Positions 8,281-15,981 of a stretch of DNA of 64,000 nucleotides are shown here, one piece after another. Below the pieces are notes generated by a model that saw only the letters and a list, made by a program, of their open reading frames with translations, made no database searches and was not told the DNA's origin. Within the stretch, counting starts at the first letter, position 1. Each line of letters opens with the position of its first letter. A program made the position numbers and the translations under genes. The stretch lies in the NCBI RefSeq assembly GCF_900187325.1, contig NZ_FZMZ01000004.1, positions 868,001 through 932,000 on the forward strand, given 5' to 3'. Origin of the DNA: Virgibacillus ndiopensis. GTDB taxonomy: Bacteria > Bacillota > Bacilli > Bacillales > Amphibacillaceae.

Positions 8281-8313
8281 GAAAAAAGCACCCTATATAA
8301 ATTTCAGGGTGCT
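8281..8313 (-). terminator. Rho-independent terminator of the orphan 241-residue gene
   Basis: AGCACCCT (8287-8294) pairs with AGGGTGCT (8306-8313). On the minus strand the stem is followed by a run of six T, so it ends transcription of the gene at 8336-9061. Confidence 0.75.
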
Positions 8314-8335
8314 AGAAATATTATGTTACTGAACA

Positions 8336-9061
8336 TTATTTATTAATAATTTGTACTTGCTCATGTTTATGGACATAATCTTCTGGTAAAGGAAGTTGAC
8401 CATTCTCGTCCATTTTGTACTCTTTACCTTGAATTATAAATATAGTATTTTCATCATGTCCAAACTTTCTCCAATCCTTCTCTATCATTCCTCTACTCTC
8501 AAGATCAACTTCATGAATAACACCAGAAGGATCAATCCTATATCTTGTCGGTTTATTATTTATAGTGAAAGGCTCTTCGGTATTGATTCCCAATCTATTA
8601 AATCCTTCTAGTACTTCACTAGCTTCTCTTGCAGTATACATAATATTAATTCTTCCAGTCTCTGCAAACGTCTGTAAATGAGTTAAAAATTGCCTGTTTT
8701 TCTCTAGATGGACACGTTTCTCATCACTAATTTGATTATCGTAATGCAGTGTTTGAACGTAACTTGAATTTGAATCACTATTAAATTGATAGTTTATCAA
8801 TCCATAATCTGTATCCACACTGTATACTTTGTTTTCTTCAATAGTTAAATTGTAATTTCTGTCAACCTGTAACCGTGGTGAAATAGATTTATCATTGTAT
8901 TTCACTTTATTAGTTTTGGGATTATATATTTCTACATTCTTATTAGAATGAACACCATCAGTTCTCTCTACTGATTGTGAAACTGTGTTACGGAAATTTT
9001 GTTGTTGGACATTACTTTTATCAAAATAATTATTTAGTAATCTTTGAATACTAGAGACCAT
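8336..9061 (-). CDS. Hypothetical protein of 241 residues, cargo of the ISL3 unit
   Basis: I do not recognise this family. AAGGAGGG lies 13 nt upstream of the ATG and a clear terminator follows, so it is a complete transcription unit. There is no signal peptide or membrane segment. The N-terminal third is polar and Asn/Gln-rich (NNYFDKSNVQQQNFRNTVSQ). A middle segment (NLTIEENKVYSVDTDYGLINYQF) and a C-terminal segment (RYRIDPSGVIHEVDLESRGM) look like compact beta-rich pieces. The last part repeats short turn motifs (GKEYKMDENGQLPLPEDYV). It sits between two ISL3 right ends and reads against the transposase, so it may be captured cargo or the pre-insertion host locus. Confidence 0.6.
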   Translation of the reverse strand: MVSSIQRLLNNYFDKSNVQQQNFRNTVSQSVERTDGVHSNKNVEIYNPKTNKVKYNDKSISPRLQVDRNYNLTIEENKVYSVDTDYGLINYQFNSDSNSSYVQTLHYDNQISDEKRVHLEKNRQFLTHLQTFAETGRINIMYTAREASEVLEGFNRLGINTEEPFTINNKPTRYRIDPSGVIHEVDLESRGMIEKDWRKFGHDENTIFIIQGKEYKMDENGQLPLPEDYVHKHEQVQIINK

Positions 9062-9282
9062 AAGTAAGTAATATCCCTCCTTAAAAAGATATTATTTTTA
9101 ATATCGGAAAAAATCCCATTAATTTAATAGATATAATGTACTATTTTTTATTTATTTTTTATTCAAATTTTCAATTTATATTTAGATTCGCAGTAATTAT
9201 ACATTGCATTAGGTATTGCAACAGAACGCTTTTGAACTAAAACTTTACTATAACTATATGGGTAGATGAATAGAAAAGTAAA
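9062..9282. other. AT-rich spacer within the ISL3 unit
   Basis: The stretch upstream of the orphan gene is very AT-rich and probably contains its promoter. No coding potential or strong repeat is seen. Confidence 0.4.
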
Positions 9283-9438
9283 TTAAATGCTTTTTTTATA
9301 GTTTTTTAACTTCTAAAGTATATTGGATATTTTTTTCATAATTCATCTATAACGAAAGAGCATCTTTATGGAATTTAGTTAACTTTGGTATTCGTTTTTC
9401 CATATTTCTAAAGAAATTGAAGAAGGGTGAATTATAAA
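9283..9438 (+). pseudogene. Decayed 3' end of a second ISL3 transposase
   Basis: The stretch from about 9380 to the TAA at 9436 aligns without large gaps to the last codons of the intact transposase: TTAACTTTGGTATT matches ATAACTTTGGTATC, and the ending Lys-Glu-Leu-Glu-Lys-Gly-Glu-Leu-stop is echoed as Lys-Glu-Ile-Glu-Glu-Gly-Glu-Leu-stop. Weaker similarity reaches back to about 9283. The outer right inverted repeat starts a few bases after this stop, as it does in the intact copy. It is the relic of an older ISL3 insertion. Confidence 0.7.
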
Positions 9439-9442
9439 CCCT

Positions 9443-9468
9443 TTTCCACTATAAAATCCGAATACCCG
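9443..9468 (-). repeat. Outer right terminal inverted repeat of the ISL3 unit
   Basis: Read on the minus strand it begins GGGTATTCGGA and ends TAGTGGAAAA, matching 6651-6676 at 23 of 26 positions. Confidence 0.8.
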
Positions 9469-9476
9469 TTTTTATT
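9469..9476. repeat. Right 8-bp target duplication of the ISL3 unit
   Basis: GTTTTTAT, an exact copy of 6643-6650. Confidence 0.85.
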
Positions 9477-9480
9477 CATC

Positions 9481-9522
9481 AAAAAAGACAGGATCTGAGT
9501 TGTAGTTTGATCCTGTCTTTTT
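9481..9522 (-). terminator. Rho-independent terminator of the AbrB-type gene
   Basis: GACAGGATC (9487-9495) pairs with GATCCTGTC (9509-9517), with T-runs on either side; the minus-strand transcript from 9525-10658 ends here. Confidence 0.8.
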
Positions 9523-9524
9523 CC

Positions 9525-10658
9525 TTAGTATTTTAAGATATTGCCATGCTCCCTTTTTTGCATAGCTGCTTTCTTTTTGTTCATTAAGTTGAATAACAAT
9601 TTTAATAAAGGTGGCACCGCAAAGTAGATAAAGAAGGTGCGAAACAACTGATAACCTGACACGATGGATAAGTCTGCATGAATTTCATGCGCAATAATCC
9701 CCATCTGATCCATACCACCAGGTGCCATACTCAACAGCGCTGTAGCATTTGATATTGGATAAATTGTATTAAGAATCATGCTTAATACAATAGCACCTAA
9801 CACAAGCAAAATACCACTTGCAATCGCTAAACTAAAAGTTCTTAATTTCTTGGATATCTGATCTGTTTTGAGCATTAACCCTACATGAGTACCAATCATC
9901 AGTTGTGCCATATCAATTAAAGTTAACGGAAGATGTGGTCCTTCTAAACCACCTAGTTGAAGCATCGTTGTACCGAGAATTGGTCCCAATAAATAAGCAG
10001 TAGGAAATTTTATTTTAGTACCACCGAGTGCGAATAGGATACACACAAATGCAAAAATAAGAATGTCAGGAAATAAACTAGCCCAACTAGCTGAAGCGGA
10101 AGTTGAACTTGCAACTTTTACTGAACCTTCTGCACCACTTTGACCAAACATAGGAATCGTAACAAGTAACGGCATAACAATAATAATGATCATCAGCCGG
10201 GTAACCTGTGTAACGGTAACCGTGGCCAAATTAACTCCTTTTGTTTCTTCCGCCAGTACAATCACCTGTGTTAATCCCCCGGGAATACTACCTAATAACG
10301 ACGTAGCATAATCATTGCCGGATAGCTTTGATACAACACAGGCAATACCCGAGCATAATAATACTAGCAATAAAGTCATGAGTAGCATGGAAGGTAATTG
10401 AAGCGCCATTTGATGCAAAGCATTAGACGTCATCGATAAACCAATCGTATATCCAACAACAATCATACCTGTATTTCGAATGAGGCTTGGCCAAACATAA
10501 TCAAGCTTCATAGCGTTTGTTCCAAATAACACAGCTATCATTGGCCCAAGTAACCATGGGACCGGGATATGAATTAGTGTAAATACAACGCCTCCGATAA
10601 TGGCAGTAATTAGTGTTGTGATAATTGGTTTAGCGTTATTTAGAGCACTATGTTTCAT
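9525..10658 (-). CDS. AbrB family membrane protein (COG3180)
   Basis: A 377-residue integral membrane protein with about ten TM helices arranged as two related halves. Each half carries the AbrB-duplication signature: 'P.P.LLGPM' near the start (HIPVPWLLGPMIAVLFGTNA) and 'PGG..QV' (LLGSIPGGLTQVIVLAEE) in the first half, then AYLLGPILGTTML and MAPGGMDQMGIIAHE in the second. The family is often misnamed 'ammonia monooxygenase' and has been linked to transcription-independent membrane or transport roles; substrate is unknown. It is monocistronic, with a terminator at 9481-9522. It lies just outside the ISL3 unit and downstream of the isoprenoid-synthase gene on the same strand. Confidence 0.85.
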   Translation of the reverse strand: MKHSALNNAKPIITTLITAIIGGVVFTLIHIPVPWLLGPMIAVLFGTNAMKLDYVWPSLIRNTGMIVVGYTIGLSMTSNALHQMALQLPSMLLMTLLLVLLCSGIACVVSKLSGNDYATSLLGSIPGGLTQVIVLAEETKGVNLATVTVTQVTRLMIIIIVMPLLVTIPMFGQSGAEGSVKVASSTSASASWASLFPDILIFAFVCILFALGGTKIKFPTAYLLGPILGTTMLQLGGLEGPHLPLTLIDMAQLMIGTHVGLMLKTDQISKKLRTFSLAIASGILLVLGAIVLSMILNTIYPISNATALLSMAPGGMDQMGIIAHEIHADLSIVSGYQLFRTFFIYFAVPPLLKLLFNLMNKKKAAMQKREHGNILKY

Positions 10659-10825
10659 ATAGTAAACCAGCTTTCAATTTGTTTCTCTTCATTCAAAGAA
10701 TAATAACAATAATGGTTGTAATTTACAAACTTTTGAATTTCATTTGATAGAAAATAAGAAACACCAATTACTCGATTCAACCGCAGATATCAGAAATCTA
10801 TTTTACTATTAGATATACTAATCTC

Positions 10826-13210
10826 TTAATAGTCACGGTTCACAATATAATTCAACAAATGCTTTAAAAAGTTAATATTCCGTGGTACCTTTTGCAACGA
10901 TTCGGTAGCAAGACAATAATGTTCCCACATCGCTTTTCTAGCACCATCAGAACCTAGGATTGATACAAATGTCGAATTGTTGTTTTCAGCATCTTTGCTA
11001 GTGAATTTCCCTAATAAATTCAAGTCTCCTTCGACATCAAGTAAGTCATCCTTAATCTGAAATGCAATGCCAGCATGATAAGCGAATTTTTTCAAGGCTG
11101 CAATTTCAGATTGCTCCACTTGTGCGATAATTGCCGGCATGATGAGGGAAGCTTCAAATGCTATACCAGTTTTATAAAAGGACATCCTATTCAATTGTTC
11201 CAATGTTAATTGTTTCCCTTTAGAATTTAAGTCCATTACCTGACCTTTACACATATCAGCGGTCATTTGGGATGAATATTGAATTAAATCAATCACAGCC
11301 TTCGAATCAAACTGGTTAAGAGATGCTTGTTCCTGGGTAGCCTTTTGGGTCAGAAAGAGACCGGTTAATTCTGCTACGGCAATGTTGTACACCTGATGTA
11401 GTGTTGGTCTCCCCCTACGAATAGATGCATTATCCTGGGAAGGCAGATCATCAAAGATTAGAGATGCCGTATGCATGTATTCCAGAGATCTTAGAAGGGG
11501 TACAATTGCTGAACTTTCTAATCTATATTCATTAACGCCCATTATCCAGGTCATGATTGGCCTCAAACGCTTTCCATTACCTTTTAAACTGTAATTTGCA
11601 GCATCTATTATTGGCTCTTTTATCAAAGGATCATTTTCTTCTTTAGGTATAGGTAAGATGTTATTAATTTCATTACGTACGGTCTCAATAGTATCTAAAA
11701 ACTCTTCCCGTTCCTTCCGCTCATTTTTCAGTATTGTAAGGATATGATCTCGAAGCAGTTTATCGAAAAAATCAACATCATCCGCTTTTCGAACCATGCT
11801 TTGAATGACTGTATTGAACGTCGGATTCCCTGAAGCAAATAGTTCCATAACTTCATTGTATTTCTCGGTTCCCATGCGTTCTTTAAATCGTTTCAGACCA
11901 TTTATCACTCGGTCCAAAATCACCTCACAGGTCTTAGGATCTGAATCGTAAACGTTATGGATCAAATTAGAGATAACCGTCCAGTATAATTCAAAGGGAT
12001 TTATAAGATCTGGACGTTCATCATGATACTTCATATAATACGTATACGGTGTTACTGAACCATCCTTGAGATCATCAAACATATCCGCAAAATCATCAGC
12101 CAATTGGTTGTAAATACCATAATAGAAGGTCCGACTGTCAATATCCTCATCTTTAGGAGCACTAATTACTGAACGGGCAATCAATCGTGAAGAAGCCGAT
12201 TTCAAGATAACTGGTATATAAAGCTCTTCATTGGTGTAATGTGCATTAGATAAATCCTTTAAACGGTCAACTTCCTGGGAATTAAAAAATACATAAGCAT
12301 GCTCGAAAAAATCTTTTCTTGTTTCTGGTCGTTGATGGGCTTTAATATACTTAAATGCATCTTGGAGTTCCGAATGAATATATTGAATCAGATCTTTTCT
12401 TTCTCCATCCCATTCACCCATTTCTGGAATCGCCCCTGTGATAAGGGTAGTACGTATCAAATTGGAATATTGCTTTTTTTCCTTAGCAGATAGGACTCCA
12501 GAATCCAGAAGATCATCAATGAAGGGATATGTCAGACCATAGCAATAACCTAGCCTAATGGCCTTATCAAGTTTCTGAGTACGTTCCTCAAGAGACACCT
12601 CAGCCCCCATCTCCTCGATCTCTTGCATTACCACTCCAGCAATAAGTTTAATAAGTTTTCGCTGAGCTTGATCAGCATCCATCTCCTTTGGGATATTAGA
12701 GGATACAGTCTTTAGTTTGTTTACCACCCAAATCATGGCAGATTCAACGCCTTCCTTTTGGGCAATGCGGTACAAACTAGCCATACTAAACGAGTCCGTT
12801 TTATCTTTCCGGTCTAATTCAGTGGATTGAATCAGATAATTCTTTAAACTACCAACTATACTACTTATCCTGGTCTGTGTATCAGGAGAATTCAATGCTC
12901 TTCCCAGATCTCGCATGAAAACATAGGAGATACTTCGATCCAAATAATCATCGAGTTTCCTTGTATAATTCAACCACCGAATATAGTTATAATACCCTTG
13001 AACATTGGATTTTCTCTTCCAAAATGATAAAAAGGATAATAATGAATGATGGCGAATATGGTTATGTTTCCACGATTTTATATCATCAGTTAGGATTGGA
13101 ACAAATGTCTTTTCCAGGACTTGCTTATAAAGTGATTTAAAATAACGCGCAGCTTTCTGCTCAGCCTCCCGATAGATACTATCGGCATTCTTTCTTAATT
13201 TTTCATGCAT
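10826..13210 (-). CDS. Two-domain class I isoprenoid synthase (terpene-synthase-like half fused to a polyprenyl synthetase)
   Basis: The 794-residue protein has two all-helical halves. The C-terminal half (about 500-794) is a standard trans-prenyltransferase: GNGKRLRP at 544-551, first Asp-rich motif FDDLPSQD (D587, D588, D593) with RRGRPTLH after it, KGQVMDL at 655-661, and second Asp-rich motif IKDDLLDVEGD (D721, D722, D725). The N-terminal half (about 1-450) has an IDDLLDSG motif (D232, D233, D236) and, 140 residues later, NQLADDFADMFDD (D372, D373, D376), the spacing and style of a class I terpene or head-to-head synthase. The normal single-domain length is about 300, so this is a fusion. 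It could make a prenyl diphosphate and cyclise or couple it. Product unknown. Start is weakly supported (TAGAGG upstream). Confidence 0.8.
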   Translation of the reverse strand: MHEKLRKNADSIYREAEQKAARYFKSLYKQVLEKTFVPILTDDIKSWKHNHIRHHSLLSFLSFWKRKSNVQGYYNYIRWLNYTRKLDDYLDRSISYVFMRDLGRALNSPDTQTRISSIVGSLKNYLIQSTELDRKDKTDSFSMASLYRIAQKEGVESAMIWVVNKLKTVSSNIPKEMDADQAQRKLIKLIAGVVMQEIEEMGAEVSLEERTQKLDKAIRLGYCYGLTYPFIDDLLDSGVLSAKEKKQYSNLIRTTLITGAIPEMGEWDGERKDLIQYIHSELQDAFKYIKAHQRPETRKDFFEHAYVFFNSQEVDRLKDLSNAHYTNEELYIPVILKSASSRLIARSVISAPKDEDIDSRTFYYGIYNQLADDFADMFDDLKDGSVTPYTYYMKYHDERPDLINPFELYWTVISNLIHNVYDSDPKTCEVILDRVINGLKRFKERMGTEKYNEVMELFASGNPTFNTVIQSMVRKADDVDFFDKLLRDHILTILKNERKEREEFLDTIETVRNEINNILPIPKEENDPLIKEPIIDAANYSLKGNGKRLRPIMTWIMGVNEYRLESSAIVPLLRSLEYMHTASLIFDDLPSQDNASIRRGRPTLHQVYNIAVAELTGLFLTQKATQEQASLNQFDSKAVIDLIQYSSQMTADMCKGQVMDLNSKGKQLTLEQLNRMSFYKTGIAFEASLIMPAIIAQVEQSEIAALKKFAYHAGIAFQIKDDLLDVEGDLNLLGKFTSKDAENNNSTFVSILGSDGARKAMWEHYCLATESLQKVPRNINFLKHLLNYIVNRDY

Positions 13211-13606
13211 ACTAATACCTCTACTTAATCCATATTAAAATTCTGATATTGATTTCTTTTATAACAAAGTAATTTATATATAATCTAAAAGTAACATTTT
13301 TATAACTATTAATCATTTTTTGTACCTTCTGCAGGGATTGTCGTGTTTCTCCATCATGTACAATGTATCCAAGGTTTACGAGTTTATTCCGATATCTTTT
13401 ATATCTTTCACCTCTTTTTTTTACTAAAGTGTTAGCGGCTGGTGATATATCCAGAGTGTTTAGAACTCAGCATCGATACTCAATTTAAATGGATCCCCCT
13501 CTATTGAAAGGATAATCGTGCATCTTGAAAGCATCAGCAACCGGAATAGTTGATTCATCCAAACAACTTGACACCAGTAAAAAATACTAATTTCAATCGT
13601 TATTTA
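13211..13606. other. Intergenic region between divergent isoprenoid synthase and methyltransferase genes
   Basis: AT-rich, no ORF with a ribosome site seen. It should contain the promoter of the minus-strand isoprenoid synthase near its right-hand part, but no convincing -35/-10 pair was picked for it. Confidence 0.4.
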
Positions 13607-13635
13607 TTGACAAAAAAATTATTTTATGCTATAAT
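13607..13635 (+). promoter_or_regulatory. Strong sigma-A type promoter of the methyltransferase gene
   Basis: A consensus TTGACA (13607-13612) and TATAAT (13630-13635) are separated by exactly 17 bp. Transcription would start near 13642, leaving a leader of about 75 nt that contains the hairpin at 13661-13693. Confidence 0.85.
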
Positions 13636-13660
13636 TTACAGTTATTATTTTGACATGTAT

Positions 13661-13698
13661 AATAAGATTCTCCTGGCCGGGGGAATCTTATTTTTTTA
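13661..13698 (+). terminator. Leader terminator (possible attenuator) before the methyltransferase
   Basis: AATAAGATTC at 13661-13670 pairs perfectly with GAATCTTATT at 13684-13693, and the stem is extended by TCC/GGG. A run of seven or more T follows directly, then the ribosome site (AAGGAGG at 13702-13708). The hairpin lies between a consensus promoter and the start codon, so it would stop most transcripts unless relieved. Confidence 0.7.
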
Positions 13699-13716
13699 TA
13701 CAAGGAGGATAATTGT

Positions 13717-14634
13717 ATGAAGCATAGTGAATCCAGTATAACTTCCTTAGTATCAGCTTTTGGTCGAGCGTATCATAGTCTATATGACACACCAAAAATT
13801 TTCGATGATTTTATTGCAAAAGACCTAATTTCCAAAAAAGAGTATTCAGACATCAGTGATAATATGATTCAAGGTATACAGTTTTTCAACAAAGATATTG
13901 CTCAGAGGTTTCAAGATAATCCAGATGAAATATTAAAATGGATTACACAAGTCCAGCTTTCTCCAACGCCCTTAGCACGTGCTGCGTATTGCGAAAAGAC
14001 ATTGCTTCATGAAGTTAAGTTAGGATTAAAACAGTATGTCATACTTGGAGCTGGGTTAGATACTTTTTGTTTCCGTCATCCAGAATTGCAAAACAGCTTA
14101 GACATCATTGAAATTGATCATCCCGCTACACAGGAATTCAAAAAGAAAAGGTTGGATAATGCCAATTTTAAGCTCCCTAGTAATCTACATTTTGTTTCTA
14201 TGGACTTCACCAATACGTTCTCTTACCCAAATTTAATAGATGAGGGATTTGATAATAATAAAAAGACTTTCATTAGCCTTTTGGGGGTTTCTTATTATTT
14301 AACAAAAGAGGAAAATGCAAGTTTGATTAGCAATTTATTTGCTAAAGTCCCATCAGGAAGTTCCATAGTTTTTGATTATGCAGACGAAAAACTCTTTGAA
14401 GAAAAAGGAAAGTCTAATAGAGTTGAAAATATGGTTAAAATGGCTGCAGCAAGTGGTGAGCCAATGAAGTCTTGTTACACTTATAACGAAATTGAGAATG
14501 TGTTAGAACAAGCAGGTTTACTAATTAATGAGCATTTATCACCAGCTACGATAAATGACCACTTCTTTAATAATCGGAAGGATTATTTATCTGCATTCGA
14601 AACGATTCATTATATCCATGCTGTAAAAAGATAA
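13717..14634 (+). CDS. Class I SAM-dependent methyltransferase, leucine-carboxyl-methyltransferase-like (TIGR00027 type)
   Basis: A 305-residue soluble protein. The SAM-binding start is YVILGAGLDTFCFRHP (about residues 107-122), with the acidic end of the second strand in IIEIDHPATQEFKKKRL. Post-motif elements are FVSMDFTN and SLLGVSYYLTKEEN. This is the LCMT/PPM1-like fold found in O-methyltransferases of secondary metabolism. AAGGAGG precedes the ATG by 8 nt. It is divergent from the isoprenoid synthase gene, which hints, only by neighbourhood, at methylation of a terpenoid or at self-protection. Control by the leader terminator at 13661-13698 is likely. Confidence 0.8.
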   Translation: MKHSESSITSLVSAFGRAYHSLYDTPKIFDDFIAKDLISKKEYSDISDNMIQGIQFFNKDIAQRFQDNPDEILKWITQVQLSPTPLARAAYCEKTLLHEVKLGLKQYVILGAGLDTFCFRHPELQNSLDIIEIDHPATQEFKKKRLDNANFKLPSNLHFVSMDFTNTFSYPNLIDEGFDNNKKTFISLLGVSYYLTKEENASLISNLFAKVPSGSSIVFDYADEKLFEEKGKSNRVENMVKMAAASGEPMKSCYTYNEIENVLEQAGLLINEHLSPATINDHFFNNRKDYLSAFETIHYIHAVKR

Positions 14635-14650
14635 TATTTAAACTACGTTG

Positions 14651-14688
14651 CCGCTCAATGTTTAGAATGATTGAGCGGTTTTTTTATT
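14651..14688 (+). terminator. Rho-independent terminator of the methyltransferase gene
   Basis: CCGCTCAA and TTGAGCGG form an 8-bp stem with a 12-nt loop, followed by a run of T. Confidence 0.9.
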
Positions 14689-14759
14689 AATTAATTAGTA
14701 TAAATCTGCTAATCAAAACAGATCACATGACGCTTTAAGCGAAAAAGCTTTATAAAGGT

Positions 14760-15051
14760 GGAGAAATTAGAAGTAATACGAAATGATGCAGGAAAATCTT
14801 CCTATCTGTTTGAATTTAGTAGATAGGAGGCTATGATGAAAAATATCAGGAGATATAATATAGAGTCGCAGTGTTTAATTGAAATAGTTGATAAAAGGCA
14901 TTTGGTTCACTTGGTATAACTTTAACCACATGGAACTGGGAAATAACAATAGTATCATCTAAAGAAGAATATTAAGGCATAGCAATAGAGAGAAGTAAAG
15001 ATGAAATTATTACATGGACTACTCTATTAGAACAGAGTTTTTAAAGGAAAA
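14760..15051 (+). pseudogene. Decayed reading frames of unknown origin
   Basis: Several short open pieces follow each other in different frames: a GTG-started 22-codon piece (MEKLEVIRNDAGK...), a 28-codon ORF at 14833-14919 with its own AGGAGG, and a piece reading EIITWTTLLEQSF. Together they look like one or two small genes broken by frameshifts and stops. No family is recognised. Confidence 0.3.
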
Positions 15052-15209
15052 TTGACTCGAGATCCAATTTTTAAATCTAGCATATAATTTAGTGAGACAT
15101 CTCAATGAGGTGTTTTTGTTAATATTGAAAAGTATACTCTTCTCCTAAGATTGTTGCCGTTTCCATAATATCTTTCACAAATAGAATATTGTAATAGGAG
15201 GTGTAAACT

Positions 15210-15344
15210 ATGTCTTGTAGTGGTCACGAATCCTGTTGCAAAGAAAAGTGTAGATGTTGTTGTGAATTCAAAATTACAATTTACGATTCCTGCGACAAAA
15301 AACGGAAACCTAAAAAGAAGAAGAAAAGAAAATGTCATCACTAA
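15210..15344 (+). CDS. Cysteine-rich, lysine-tailed microprotein of 44 residues
   Basis: The ATG at 15210 follows AGGAGGTG at 15197-15204 with good spacing, and the ORF ends at a TAA at 15342. The first half has eight of its nine Cys in the pattern MSCSGHESCCKEKCRCCCEF followed by KITIYDSCDKK; the tail is a run of Lys/Arg (KRKPKKKKKRKCHH). There is no signal peptide. Small Cys-rich proteins of this kind in spore formers are often spore-coat or metal-binding proteins; either is possible. A terminator follows at 15354-15386, making it a complete monocistronic unit. Confidence 0.65.
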   Translation: MSCSGHESCCKEKCRCCCEFKITIYDSCDKKRKPKKKKKRKCHH

Positions 15345-15353
15345 GAAAATTGG

Positions 15354-15386
15354 ACAAGGTGCCTAAATTGGTACCTTGTTTTTTTA
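15354..15386 (+). terminator. Rho-independent terminator of the Cys-rich gene
   Basis: ACAAGGTGCC pairs with GGTACCTTGT (one mismatch), followed by a T run. Confidence 0.8.
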
Positions 15387-15404
15387 TATAAAAAAATAAT
15401 TATC

Positions 15405-15981
15405 ATGGCAGACAATAAGTTCGTGCGAAGGAAATTTGCAGTATTTACACAAAGAGGACATGAAGAGATACATTCAAGAATCGATGGTCTATTGATAAAA
15501 ACAAAACCGCATGGAATGCAATAGTTTGTTCTAAAGCACTAAAAGAATTGAAAGAAGTCCAATGTGAAGCAAAGAAGGCGACAGCTGTACTAAAAAATTG
15601 GAAGAATATGAAAGTAGTAGTATTTGTAGAAGGTCTAAAAATGAAAATAGATCCTGATGTAATCAAAAGGTTACATCAAGACGGTTTAAAACTTCCTGGG
15701 ACTTACTTTGATGAGGCGCGCACAATGTATCCTAGGTATGGTAGTTCCAATAGAAAAAGTAGCTATACGAGACAAGGCAGCACGAGGAGGCTCTCCAGCC
15801 CCCAGAAAACGGAGTGTGTACGAGCTGCGGGGAGATAGCAGTAAAAAATGCGAAATTAACACAACACTTACACCGCATTTTATATCAACTATTAGATAAA
15901 ATTCAGCATTTTAAAAATCAACAATCGTCTAAGAAAAACAACTTAGGATTAAATCTACGTTCAGACCCTATGGTGAAGTAA
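15405..15981 (+). pseudogene. Frameshifted gene of unknown family
   Basis: An ATG at 15405 opens MADNKFVRRKFAVFTQRGHE and stops after about 39 codons. The coding signal then moves to another frame (NKTAWNAIVCSKALKELKEV, then KIDPDVIKRLHQDGLKLPGTYFDEA), then to a third (VPIEKVAIRDKAARGGSPAP), and finally to one ending LNLRSDPMVK at the TAA at 15981. Joined, they would give about 190 residues, including a CTSCGEIAVKNAKL piece and a helical tail. At least three frameshifts are needed, so it is a pseudogene. Its last 20 bases overlap the end of the convergent TetR gene. Confidence 0.55.

Larger units (their letters stand above)
6651..9468 (+). mobile_element. ISL3-family transposable unit with internal cargo and nested ends
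   Basis: The 2818-bp unit has 26-bp terminal inverted repeats (6651-6676 and 9443-9468) that match at 23 positions, and it is flanked by a perfect 8-bp direct repeat GTTTTTAT. It holds an intact ISL3 transposase (6936-8249), a YopX-like remnant before it, a second weaker right-end-like copy at 8251-8278, an orphan minus-strand gene (8336-9061), and a decayed 3' end of a second ISL3 transposase (about 9283-9438). The simplest reading is a nested or compound element in which an older ISL3 copy lost most of its transposase. The intact duplication suggests insertion of the outer ends as one event. Confidence 0.8.

Noticed and set aside
8251-8286. Inner ISL3 element with its own target duplication
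   Set aside because: Flanks of the inner end pair (about 6699-6706 and 8279-8286) do not match, so an inner transposition unit is not proven.
15102-15341. Minus-strand Phe-rich ORF
   Set aside because: It is the shadow of the plus-strand Cys-rich gene, which has the ribosome site and terminator.
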